DNA of 64,000 nucleotides from Phycisphaerales bacterium (GTDB lineage: Bacteria > Planctomycetota > Phycisphaerae > Phycisphaerales > UBA1924), in NCBI GenBank assembly GCA_028289195.1, contig JANQQR010000007.1:186001-250000 (forward strand), given 5' to 3'. Both the position numbers and the translations under genes were made by a program. This document shows, piece by piece, positions 1 to 10,000 of this stretch. The notes beneath the pieces are model-generated. The model worked only from the letters and a program-made list of their open reading frames with translations, made no database searches and was not told the origin of the DNA. The first letter of the stretch is position 1; every line of letters starts with the position of its first letter.

Positions 1-1
1 G

Positions 2-676
2 TGGACCTACGAGGCCACGTGCGAGCCCGCGCCGGGTGAGCCAGAGATCACGATGCGAGGCAGGGACACCGTCCGCGCGCTCGGCGATCTGTGGATCGTC
101 GTCGAGAGCGAGGGCGGGATGCCGGGGGGCGGCACCTTCACCTCCGTCATGACCCTCGGGTACGACCCGGCAAAGGGCCATTTCGTCGGGAGCTGGATCG
201 GCTCGCCGATGGCGCACATGTTCATCTACGAGGGCCACCTCGATGAACAGACCAACGAGCTCCCGCTGAACTGCGAGGGCCCGAGCATGACCGACCCGTC
301 GCAGATGGCCCGGTACCAGGACGTGATCGTGTTCGTCGACAACGACACGCGGCTGCTGCGCTCCCAGATGATCGGCGACGACGGCGTCGAGCACATCTTC
401 ATGGAAGCCCGCTACACGCGAGTGAAGAAAAAGAAGCCCGCGCGGAGCGGCGTGAAGAAGTCACGCGCGTCGTCGGTCCGCAAGAAGCTCGGAAAGAAGA
501 AGTCGGCGAAGAAGAAGACCGCCAAGAAGACGGCCCGGAAGCCCGCGAAGAAGAAGCCGGCCAAGAAGCGGGTGTCGAAGAAGAAGGCCAAGAAGAAGTC
601 GGCAGCGCGCAAGAAGCCCACGCGGCGCAAGGCGCCCTCGAAGAAGGCCTCGAGGCGTCGGCCTTCCCGGCGCTGA
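2..676 (+). CDS. DUF1579-family protein with lysine-rich histone-like tail (5' partial)
   Basis: The reading frame is already open at base 2, so the N-terminus lies outside the window; the first internal ATG at 53 falls inside the conserved domain and is probably not the start. The first ~140 visible residues resemble the DUF1579 beta-barrel fold (WTYEATCEPAPG..., VMTLGYDPAKGHFVGSWIGS, HIFMEARYTRV). The function of that family is unknown. From about base 424 to the stop the protein becomes a low-complexity run of KK, AKK and RKK units, about 80 residues, like the tails of bacterial histone H1-like proteins. Such a tail would bind DNA, RNA or another polyanion. Fusion to DUF1579 is unusual. 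The second DUF1579-like protein at 2407 lacks the tail. Confidence 0.75.
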   Translation, partial: WTYEATCEPAPGEPEITMRGRDTVRALGDLWIVVESEGGMPGGGTFTSVMTLGYDPAKGHFVGSWIGSPMAHMFIYEGHLDEQTNELPLNCEGPSMTDPSQMARYQDVIVFVDNDTRLLRSQMIGDDGVEHIFMEARYTRVKKKKPARSGVKKSRASSVRKKLGKKKSAKKKTAKKTARKPAKKKPAKKRVSKKKAKKKSAARKKPTRRKAPSKKASRRRPSRR

Positions 677-751
677 CCGGCTCGGTCCGCCGACGCAACC
701 CGCCCGAACGGTTCGTGTACCGCCTCTCGGGACTCTCCCCGAGGAGGCGCC

Positions 752-1387
752 ATGCACCATCGCCCCGCCGGACCGATCGCTGCGTTTGTGCTCGGGATCC
801 CCGCACTCGTCGTCATCGGAGCATGCGTGCACGCGCAGCGCTCCGAGACGGTCTCGATCGACGCGGCGCCCGGGGACGCGACCCGGCGCCTGGCCGAATT
901 CCAGGCGCTCGCGCCCGAACACAGAGTGACGATCGCCGGGGCCGACGAACCGGGCGAAGGTCTGGTCGTGCTGGGGACACTCGTCCGGGCGGAAGATCCG
1001 GAGCGAGCGCTCCCGGGCGCTCGGTTCCTGCTCTTCCATGCAGACACCGGCGGGTCGTACGACGAACGCGTAGAGGGCGACGACTCGACGGCGCGCCTTG
1101 CGGCGCAGCTCACCACCGACGAGCGGGGCCGTTTCATGGTCTCGACGATCCTGCCGGGTGACTACGGCTCAACGAACGACAATCGGCACATCCACACGCT
1201 GATCGAAGGGGCCAGCCCCGAGAGCTACGACCTGTACTTCGCGCAGCACATCAACCCGGGCCTCCGCAGATGGGCCGAGCGCAGCAGCCAGGCGTTCATC
1301 GTGACGCTGCAGCGCCTCGATGATGGTCGCTTGCTCGGCGAAGCCACACTCGAGGTGCGCGGCTATCCCGATCCGCGTCCCCAGTGA
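752..1387 (+). CDS. Putative lipoprotein with intradiol ring-cleavage dioxygenase-like domain
   Basis: 211 residues. The N-terminus is hydrophobic and ends in IGAC, a possible lipobox, so the protein is probably exported and lipidated. Residues ~75-185 carry the intradiol dioxygenase pattern: a VLGTLVRAED...LPGARFLLFHADTGGSYD strand region, TTDERGRFMVSTILPGDY, then NRHIH. In protocatechuate and catechol 1,2-dioxygenases two Tyr and two His bind the iron; here GGSYD, PGDYG and HIH supply candidates for all four, so activity is possible but unproven. A strong GAGGAGG ribosome site lies six bases before the ATG. Many exported planctomycete proteins of this fold have unknown substrates, so I do not name a reaction. 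Confidence 0.6.
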   Translation: MHHRPAGPIAAFVLGIPALVVIGACVHAQRSETVSIDAAPGDATRRLAEFQALAPEHRVTIAGADEPGEGLVVLGTLVRAEDPERALPGARFLLFHADTGGSYDERVEGDDSTARLAAQLTTDERGRFMVSTILPGDYGSTNDNRHIHTLIEGASPESYDLYFAQHINPGLRRWAERSSQAFIVTLQRLDDGRLLGEATLEVRGYPDPRPQ

Positions 1388-1420
1388 CGGCTCAGTGATG
1401 CGAACGAGTTCGGAAGCGCG

Positions 1421-1969
1421 TCAGTTCGGGTAACGCCGGAACATCTTGCTGATGGCGTGGTCGAGGCGCTGGCGCGCGAGCTCGGAATCGCCCTCGGCGC
1501 GGATCTGGCCTTCGGCTGCGCCGGCCCAGAGCACCTCCATCGTGCCGGGGTCGGTCAGGCCGACGACGATCCCGCCGGACGGAAGATCAACGATCTTGCC
1601 GGTGTCCTCCCCCCTGACCACGACGCCGAGCGACTCCATGTCGACCCCGACGGCGTAGATCAGCAGCACGTCCGGGTTCTCTACGACCTCGGTGAACCCG
1701 ACGCGGCGCATCTCGCGGCTGATCAGGAACCGGATCTCTGCGCCGATGTCGAGATCGGGCGGGGTCCAGCGCCCTTGCGGGTCGTTGACGACCGCCGCCG
1801 ACGCGGCCCACGCGTAGGTGGAGCGCGACGAGAGTTCCGACTCGTACTCGGCGAGGCGCTCGGTGTCGATGGTGATGTCGTTGAACTTCGAGGCGCAGCC
1901 CGGGAGCGCGGCGAGGGAGAACGCGAGCGCTGCGGATGCGACAAGGAACCTGCTGAGCGTGGTGTGCAT
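1421..1969 (-). CDS. DUF4136-type lipoprotein
   Basis: 182 residues from the ATG at 1969; a longer frame runs upstream but lacks a signal peptide. The start MHTTLSRFL leads into a hydrophobic stretch and lipobox LPGC, so this is an exported lipoprotein. The mature part has the DUF4136 layout: a strand with YAW near residue 55, helix IGAEIRFLISREMRRVGF, then NPDVLLIYAVGVD and a C-terminal LDHAISKMFRRYP. DUF4136 proteins are small outer-membrane-associated lipoproteins of unknown role. It converges with the gene ending at 1387 and diverges from the glycine-zipper gene at 2064. Confidence 0.7.
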   Translation of the reverse strand: MHTTLSRFLVASAALAFSLAALPGCASKFNDITIDTERLAEYESELSSRSTYAWAASAAVVNDPQGRWTPPDLDIGAEIRFLISREMRRVGFTEVVENPDVLLIYAVGVDMESLGVVVRGEDTGKIVDLPSGGIVVGLTDPGTMEVLWAGAAEGQIRAEGDSELARQRLDHAISKMFRRYPN

Positions 1970-2063
1970 GGGGGAAGCGTCCTTCATATCGGGGCGGGGC
2001 TCAAGGGGGCCCCGCGAACCTGTACGATAGTGGATCTCCCTCGCGGAGTAAGGAGCCCAAGGC

Positions 2064-2354
2064 ATGACGATCAGGATCAGTAGAGACCGCGCGTGCAGGA
2101 CGGCAGCCGTCGTCGTCGCGGCAGGCGCGCTGGGTGCCGCCGGGTGCAACAACGCCGGCCAGGGCGCGCTGTCGGGAGCGGCGATCGGCTCCCTCGGGGG
2201 GCTCGCGATCGGGTCCATGACCGGAGACGCCGGCACGGGCGCCGCGATCGGAGCCGTCGGCGGCGCCGTGGTCGGCGGGGTGATCGGCGATCAGAACCGC
2301 CGGGCCGCCGAGCGCCAGCAGGAAATCCGGAACGACAGCGGAACCGAGAACTAG
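2064..2354 (+). CDS. Glycine-zipper lipoprotein
   Basis: 96 residues. A short signal sequence ends at GAAGC, a plausible lipobox. Residues ~35-80 are a glycine-zipper repeat (GAAIGSLGGLAIGS, GAAIGAVGGAVVGGVIG), the pattern of YMGG/SlyB-like outer-membrane lipoproteins that pack as paired membrane helices. The tail DQNRRAAERQQEI is charged. AAGGAG lies seven bases before the ATG. It probably acts in the envelope; its partner is unknown. Confidence 0.75.
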   Translation: MTIRISRDRACRTAAVVVAAGALGAAGCNNAGQGALSGAAIGSLGGLAIGSMTGDAGTGAAIGAVGGAVVGGVIGDQNRRAAERQQEIRNDSGTEN

Positions 2355-2406
2355 ACCTCACGACCGTTCGCGCTGCCTCCAGCGCGCAGGACAAGGAACG
2401 CTCCGA

Positions 2407-3036
2407 ATGCGAGCCACGGAATCACAGATGAGAAGCTCCAACACACTCGGCGCGTCGCTCGCGATCGCCGTCGCCGCCTGCACCCTGGGGTGCGCCGGCA
2501 CTCGGACGCCCGGCGATGCCAGCGCGACCCGACCCGCCGAATGCCGCGAGATCGATACCTCGCACCTGACCGAGCAGCACGACAAGGACCGGGTCGCGCT
2601 CGCGCGGTTCGTCGGCGCGTGGGACTTCGAGGGCTGGTACGACCCGTCCGGCGAGTCGAGAAGATCCGGCGCCGGGATGGCGGCCGGGGTCGTCGAGCAC
2701 GACAACTTCCTGCTGCTCGACACCGCGAACTTCGTCGACCAGGACGGGGAGCGAGAATTCGAAACCGGCTCGCTGCTGTTCAGCGTCGAGCCGGGAGTCG
2801 GCCTGGTCATGACCGCGTGGTCGGACGACTCGAAGGCCGTGCACCGCTTCCGCGGGCGCGTTGAGGCCGAGGGCAGCCGCTTCGTGTTCGAGGACATCCC
2901 GATCGGCGGGGGCCGGGATCGCGTGGCCATGGTGATGCGCTTCGAGACCGACGACCGCTGGTTCGCGGAGGGCTTCCGGCGCAGCCGGGGCTCGGACACG
3001 CTGGTGGCGCAGTACACGTTCACGCGGGCGCCGTAG
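2407..3036 (+). CDS. DUF1579-like lipoprotein
   Basis: 209 residues from ATG 2407, with AAGGA nine bases upstream; the ATG at 2428 is a possible alternative. The signal sequence ends in TLGC, a lipobox. The mature domain (FVGAWDFEGWYDPSG, GVVEHDNFLLLDTANFVDQ, FSVEPGVGLVMTAWSDD, GSRFVFEDI) resembles the DUF1579 group, seven- to eight-strand barrels that may bind a small ligand. It is probably a relative of the gene at the left edge without the lysine tail. No function can be assigned. Confidence 0.65.
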   Translation: MRATESQMRSSNTLGASLAIAVAACTLGCAGTRTPGDASATRPAECREIDTSHLTEQHDKDRVALARFVGAWDFEGWYDPSGESRRSGAGMAAGVVEHDNFLLLDTANFVDQDGEREFETGSLLFSVEPGVGLVMTAWSDDSKAVHRFRGRVEAEGSRFVFEDIPIGGGRDRVAMVMRFETDDRWFAEGFRRSRGSDTLVAQYTFTRAP

Positions 3037-3054
3037 GCGATCCGAACGCCAGGC

Positions 3055-3092
3055 AAAAACGACGCGACCCCCGCCCGACGGGCAGGGGTCGC
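3055..3092 (-). terminator. Rho-independent terminator-like hairpin
   Basis: GCGACCCC (3064-3071) pairs with GGGGTCGC (3085-3092), and an inner GCCC/GGGC stem shortens the loop. On the minus strand the hairpin is followed within a few bases by five T (A tract at 3055-3059). It therefore fits the end of the leftward RHS/WG transcript; it could also slow transcription from the rightward gene ending at 3036. Confidence 0.55.
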
Positions 3093-3358
3093 CAAACTCC
3101 CCGAGCGGAACGGGTACAAAGAGTGGGGATGAATTGCCAACGCTGGCCGGACAAAACAGAGCCGGTTAACGCGGAGCCTCTCTGGGAGCCAACCCACTGA
3201 CCTCCCGTTCTTGATTCTAGTGCGTCAGAGCGCGCCTGCTGTTGTCATTCAGTGATTCAGGCCTGCCGTGGTGGAGAGGCCACCGCCAGTGGTACGCGTC
3301 GGGCTGCCTTAAAGGCGCAGGTTCGGGATTCTACCCCAATGGCCCGTTGACAATCGAG
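3093..3358. other. Intergenic stretch without a recognised feature
   Basis: Together with 3037-3092 this forms a gap of 322 bases between a rightward and a leftward gene that converge on it. I see no coding pattern, tRNA or clear repeat in it apart from the hairpin at 3055-3092. Confidence 0.6.
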
Positions 3359-4096
3359 TCATGGTGACGGAAGGTCGGCTCGCGCTCCAGATCGATCGAT
3401 TATCCAATAGTAGAACCGTGGCTTCCAAGGGCTGTGCAATCCCGGCAGAAGCGATGAGACCATCTCACTCCACCACGGCTCATCTCCCACAAGCGCTCGC
3501 CCGCCACAGAAGTCAGTGGCGTGGTCGAACGCCAACGGAACCGCGATCGACCCACTCCGATCGATATAGCCAAACGTCACCAAGTGACCCCTTCCTCGCC
3601 GCGCGTAGATTCGAGCCAGGCCATCACTGAAGCTCGCACCGAAATCAATGGTTCCTGGCGCGAGGATCCACGAGCCAGTCGTGTCAATGAATCCCCAACC
3701 ATTGACACTTTGGACCGCAGCTCTCCCTTCACTGAACTCACTCGCAGTCAAGAACTGGGGCGCGATGTCCCATTCGCCCGAAGAATCCACATAGCCGTAG
3801 GCATTCCATGCCGTGAGTGTCGAACCACCAACCTGGTAGCGCAATGGAGTTGCCAGCGTCGATTGTCGCTTTCGCAATGTACTCCCCGAGGCCATCGTGG
3901 GCGGAGACTTGCATCGTAACTCGTATTGAGTCCAATCTGCGAACAGGGCCGCAGAAGTTCTTAGCTTGTAGCAGCTGCTTAGTACAATGGCTGTGACGAA
4001 GAGCAGGAGACTCACACCCAGCACCAAGGCTGCGGTCATCAGCCGTGACCGAGGCCGGTCTGCGATCATGAGGGTCTTTCGCGCGCTCAAGAGCAC
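3359..4096 (-). CDS. WG-repeat (KWG) membrane or lipoprotein, possible RHS immunity partner
   Basis: 245 residues from a GTG at 4096 that overlaps the RHS stop by ten bases; an ATG at 4069 is the alternative. Residues ~17-42 are strongly hydrophobic and end in VLSSC, so the protein is membrane-anchored or lipidated. The outer part carries WG/KWG repeats: AYGYVDSSGEWDIAPQF, NGWGFIDTTGSWILAP, TFGYIDRSGSIAVPLAF, YYWIIDRSG. Each is a short beta unit used for binding peptides or other proteins. The overlap with the end of an RHS gene is where an immunity gene is normally found, so an immunity or partner role is inferred. No direct evidence for neutralisation can be read from the sequence. Confidence 0.65.
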   Translation of the reverse strand: MLLSARKTLMIADRPRSRLMTAALVLGVSLLLFVTAIVLSSCYKLRTSAALFADWTQYELRCKSPPTMASGSTLRKRQSTLATPLRYQVGGSTLTAWNAYGYVDSSGEWDIAPQFLTASEFSEGRAAVQSVNGWGFIDTTGSWILAPGTIDFGASFSDGLARIYARRGRGHLVTFGYIDRSGSIAVPLAFDHATDFCGGRALVGDEPWWSEMVSSLLPGLHSPWKPRFYYWIIDRSGARADLPSP

Positions 4097-7000
4097 GGTT
4101 TGCCACCGTTGCGAGGCCGAAGATTAAAGTAGATGTCTTCAAGCTCAGCGGCCTTGCAATCTTCGTAGGGGACGACGTCTTCAAAGAAGTGCTTGCGTTT
4201 GCTGTGGCTCGGCGTGACGCGATCGGATGTTCCTGCTCCGGGGCTGTCGGCGGGCAAGAGGTTTCCTGCATCGTCATAGATGCATTGCTGACCCGCATTG
4301 GATGATGAGGGCTTGGATCTCAATTCCCAGGAACCCCCAGGGTGGTATCGTTCCAATAGCTCATGAGTGGCAGGCGGTTCCCAGGTGTCGGAATCGATTC
4401 CGCTATCGCAACCTCCGTTTCCGAACGGATCCTCGGGATCGATGCTGCACGGACAGGCAGGAAGCTCCTTGAGCCAGTCCGTGGGTTTGCTGAGTTCCTT
4501 CCTCGCCCACCTGAGGCAGTGCCATTGGTGCGTCCGACGCGAGATTTCCTTCACGCCGTTGAGTGGCCACACGAGCTGCCCGAACGGGTCCGTGAACCCC
4601 CACGGACTGCATGCCACGTAGTTCGTCCCATTCCCCATCTGTGCTGGGTCACCCCAGATTCCGATCGAATCGTGCGTTGTGAATCTCCCGATTGTCGGCT
4701 CGTAGTACCGCGTCCGGTAGTAATACAGCGACGACTCTAGGTCAAAGCGTCTACCGGTGAACAGATACGGGTTTCCGAACGCCGACCCCAGAGCCAGGCT
4801 TGCACCAGATGCATCGAAGATGAATGGTGTTCCGTAGACGTCATAGTCGTACCGTTCCACCACCGAACCCGTGCCATCCGTTAGAGCCAGGGGGTTGTGG
4901 AGGTCATCAATTAGGTAACAATAGTCTTCGGGCAACTGATCGGAGGTATCGACATTTCGTCGCATCGACACGACCTCGTCGACATAGTCGCCGAACACGT
5001 AGCTCGCCTGATGAACTGGAATCGTTCCGATCTGAGTCCATTCCTCGAGGACTTGCCACAGAGCCCGGCCGCCGTTGGCGAAATAGAGCTCGATCTCATT
5101 CACCGGGTCTCCAAATGCGAGGACCTTGCCGACTCGCCTCCCCAGCGGGTCGTACAGGTACCGAGTAACCTCGCCGACCGTCTCAGGGCACGCGTCATCG
5201 TAGGACACGTACTCGGTCATCAGGTTCCGGTAGTCGTACCTGGCGTTCGCCACCCGCACATAGTGCGGGGTTTCCGAGCATGGGTCGGGCGGGTCCTCGC
5301 AGGGCAGCTCCTCGCACCACATCATCGACTGGGTCTGTGCGCCGGCGCTAGGGGGTGCCAAGGCCTGCGGGCCTCCTGACACAGCCATGTCTAGCAGCAT
5401 TGCTCCGTCCGTGTCATCAACGAACCCGCTGTTGTCGAAGTCCATCGGGTCGCCGGAGGTATCGGTCGACGCCGACTGGGCAACGCCCTGGAACAGCGTT
5501 GGGTCGCCACCTGACGCCATCGCGGAACTCGTACCACTCGCGGCCGTTGCGTCCCAAGTGGTCAGGTTTCCATTGCGGTCGTACGCCAGAAGGTTCCACG
5601 GGGTCTCCGTGTACTGGTTCACCGGCGCGTCCCCTTCGAAGCCAGCGCCAGGAGGATCCATCGTGTAGTAACCGCTCTGCGTGCCTGGCCGGGCGCTGGT
5701 CCAAGTTCGGTTGTGGACGCCGTCCATCGAGAATCGAGTGTCGTTGTAGAGGGAGACGTTCGAGACCTTTGTGATCCGGCCGACGGAGTCGTACTCCATC
5801 GCTCGGTGGGGCGCAATGATCGGTGTCGTAGCATGCTCTCGCCGAAAGTCTCGGTTCTGCGACGGATCCCACTGGAACTCGAAATCGGAAAGCACGGTCG
5901 GCCCTAATTGGTACGTGATGCGGTTCGGACGGTGGAATCCGAAGTCTCCGGCAGGGTTTGTCGTCCCTCCAGCACCGTCGTTGATTCCCGAATAGGTGAT
6001 CGTCCCTACAATTCCGTTGCCTAGGTGTCGGTGCTTCAAGCGATCCGGCCCGGAGTAAATAAAGTCAATCTCGTTCTGGAGCTCCAAGGGGTTGGGAGAC
6101 ACCCCCGGGATCGTCGGCAACGTCGACTGCACTCCGCTTATCCGGTTCAGCTTGTCGTAGCTGTAGTGCACGATCCTCCCGCTCGCGTACGTGATCTTAG
6201 TGAGATTGTCGACTAAGTCGTGCTGGTAGCTCGTCGTGAGCGAAACCGTGACGGGATCCGTTTCCCAGTCGGCCCATCCGTCCCAAGCTGTGGGAGCAGG
6301 CACGGGCTGACCGATGCCGGGCAGCGCGAGCGGCTCCGGAACCGCTGCTTCGTGCGAAGAGTGCACCATGCTAGTCTCGGCGATGACGCGCGACCGAGAG
6401 TCGTATGAGCGACGCACGAGAGCGTCGTTGTCTTCCACCTCGATCAGCCTCGAGAGGCCATCGTACACATATCGCTCCTGATTGGATCCGAACACGCTGG
6501 CACCAAATGTCCCGTCCACGTTCACTGCGCGACGCGACAAGCGATTCGCTGAGTCGAACGAGGATCGAACAACCGTCTTATTCTGATCCTGCCGCACCAG
6601 CATATTGCCGTGCACGTCGTATCCAGGGGTGTAGCTATTCAGTACCCACTGGCCTGCACTCGCATCGAAAAACACGACACCGCGCCCGACAATCTCGGTG
6701 GTATTGTCTTCGAACTGCGTGGCGAGGAGCCGATCTAGCTCGTCGTACAGATAACGCGTCTCGTTTCCGTTGTCGTCCGTGCGAGAGATGATTCGTGACG
6801 AGTCATCCCATGCTTGCATCATGGTGATTGATGGGTTGATCGGGTCGGGGCTACCAGAGCCGGTACCGTCATCTGTCATCTCGTACGTTGACCCGAGCGG
6901 TCGATTGAGCAGATCGAATGAGTGGCGTACCACGTTGCCTCGTGGATCAACGGCCCGGACCCGATTGTCTCGTGAGTCGTATTCAAATGTTGTGGTGTTT

Positions 7001-10000
7001 CCGACCCCGTCCGTGCGCTGAATCAGGCGGTTCAGCGGGTCATAACTGAAAGTCTCGATGAACACCGAGAAGTCTGAATCCGGAGCTCCAACTGTCCGGA
7101 TCTGATCGAGGTCGTCTCTCTGGGTGACCTTTTGGACATTGGAACCGAGGTCGTAGTCGAGGACTGATTGGTTGCCGTGATCGTCTTCGATCATCGCAAG
7201 TCGGGACGCCCGATCGTAGGTAAAGCGCGTCACGTTGCCGCGCGCATCGGTCACCGTCGCGACCGAACTGTCAGGGTTGTATGACGTGATCCCGACGGAG
7301 TCCGAGGTTCCGGCAACGCCCACCACGAAGACTCTCGAGGTGTGCGTGTCGAGACGATCGAGCCCGTCGAATGTGGACACCTCCTCCGCCAGGAGGACAT
7401 TGGACGGATCAGGCGACACTGGGTTCGTGCGCGGCTGATCGGCAGTCTCGCCCCAAATCTCGGTCTTCAGGAGGTTGTGATTGCCGTCGTAGGTGAACCG
7501 GGTCTCGTTGCCCATCGGGTCAACTACGGACTCGAGCCGGCCGTGGCCGTCGTAGAAGTAGGCCGTCACTTGTTCGGCCGCAGAACCCGAACCGGCGATA
7601 TCGAGTGATCGGTAGCCGTTGGCGTCATACTCGAAGTACGTGACAGACTCCGCCGTGCTTCCAGCGCCACGTGTCGTCCGCAGGAGCAGGTTGCGCTCGT
7701 CGTACTCGTACTCGACTGTGTTCGACGGCTGATTCGTATTGACCGCTTCGCCGTACAGGACGCGACTCAGATTGTCATTCGGATCGTACTCGTACCGCGT
7801 GGTGACCCATTGGCGGGCGGCATCGGTGCCACCAACCTGCTCGCGGACCTCAACGAGGCGATCGACCGCGTCATAGTCGCGCTCGATCCAGGTCTCCGTC
7901 GTGCCGGTTGCCGTTCCGTCGTTGCCTTCCTCGTCGAACAAATCGGTGCGAGTGCGGATCAGGTTGTTCTTGCGGTCGTAGTCGTAGTCAGTGCGATAGC
8001 GGACAGGCCCGGCAGCGAGAGCGATCTGGGGCGAGATCTCTGCCGTCAAGAGCCCTCGGGCGTTCCACTCGAAGTTGGTTGCGCGTCCCTCCGGGTCCGT
8101 CTGTTTCGACCTATTTCCCAGGTCGTCATAGTCGTACTGGGTAAGCAAGCCCAAGCCACCGGCCGCAGAATCGACGGTCACCGAGATGAGTTGGCCACGG
8201 GCGCCCGGCTTGGAGGCCCAATCGGGGTGGCCCTGTTCAAGGTAGGCGTACGTGTCGACGCGCTCGATGACTCCATTCGAAGCATGTGTGTGAGTCTCAA
8301 GCTGGCCGCGGGCGGTGTATGTGAATACCTCACGGCTCGCGGGGACACCTCCCACCACGTCGCGACGGATCTCGGTTCGGTCTCCCGCCCCGTTGTAGCT
8401 GAACTCGTGGCGATTGCCGTTGCCATCGATGTGCGCGGTGGCGAAGTCGGAGCCGCACCCGCAGCCACCGCTGTAGGAGTGACCGTACTCCCACGTGTTG
8501 ACGATCCACTCAGACTGAACCTCTGGATCGTACGAATCCGCTGGCTTTCGAACCGTCGTAACCCGATTCGACCGCTTGGCGTCTAGGACTTCCCTCCCGG
8601 TCGTAACAACGTCGAGGACGTCGTCCCCCTCGTAGCTGTGAACGATCCGATCACCATTGGGGAGCCATACCTCACGAAGCCGGCCGGATTCGCGTCCGTG
8701 GTTGGCGTTCGGATAGTCGTAGATGTACTGCGTGAGGTAGTAAGGCACCTCACCCAGACGGCTCTGCTGGCCCTGGAGCTCGGTATCGATCGGACCGGGT
8801 ACGCCCTGCTCAAAGAAATCCGGCAGATGCTGCTCTGGGTCGAACTCCGACCTTCGAAGGGCCGGCTCGGAGGCGCTATCTTCCGCGACCACGCCCGTGT
8901 AGTCCACCTGAGCGACTAAGACGTTCACGCTGTTGTAGAACCGCTCCTTGACCTGGCCGGCGCGATTGATGATCACTGTGGATCGGCCGACAAGATCCCC
9001 GGTGGAGAATGTGTCATCCGGGCGATCGCCGGGCATGTAGATGCGCGCGCTGCCATTCTTCCGGTAGAAGTAGTCGTATCGGTCAGCACCATCGTTGTAG
9101 TCCTGACGGATCACTCGATCTTGCGCGTCGTAGGTGTTCTTTACGAGGACGGCACCGTTGGGATCGATGATCTCGTTGAGGTGATAGCCTTCGAGGCGAG
9201 ACGTGTAGTAGGTGTAGGTCCACGTCTGCGCTTGCTCGCCCGGCACGTCGGGAAGCGTCACGGACTTGAGCGACCCGGCGATGCCATCCGAATCCCCCAC
9301 ACCGTAATACTCGTAGCGCACAACCCGCTTTGGCCCAGGGGGGTTCAGGGTCGCGTCCCAGGTGTAGTCAGAAACAGAGAGAAGGCGGTCCGTTGTCTGG
9401 TCATACTCGAAGGAGAAGTCTCTCCCTAGAGTGTCTGTGACGGTGACCAGTTTCCCGTCCGCATCGTAGTTGAATGTCATCTCATTGCCGTTGCGGTCGG
9501 TCAGGAAGTGGAGCTTCCCGGGGTATCCGGGAGTCGTCGCGTCCGGGCCCCAGAACGTGTACACGGTGCCGTCGTGCATCTCGAACAGGTATTCCTGAGC
9601 GCCGGGCGCGCCTTCCAGCTTGATGGAGCCGAAGTACTCGTCGTTACTCCACTCAGAGTGTGCCTCCGGCGGAAGCGTGTTGAACGGATCCGCAACGGTC
9701 GATCGGAAGACGTCCGACCTGCCGCGTCCGTCATGGAACATCACGGCGGTCGATGACGGGTATTCCGTGAGGTAGATGTTGTAAGTATGGTCCCAGTTGA
9801 AACCGCCTGGAGTCCGGTGCTCCAGCGGCTCGCTGGCGGCGCCGCCACCCTGCAATTGACAACATGCAAATGCAGGGCTCGGGCATTCAGGAGAGGCCTG
9901 GCACCCCGTAGGCACGGTCCCCGTCCGCGAGTCCAAGCCTGTCAGGTGGCGATATCGCCACTGAAGCACGAAGTCTATCCCGCGCCCTGGGACGTGGAGG

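Noticed and set aside
3240-3350. tRNA-like stretch containing GGTTCGGGATTC
   Set aside because: The T-arm is not self-complementary in the needed way and no acceptor stem or anticodon arm can be drawn.
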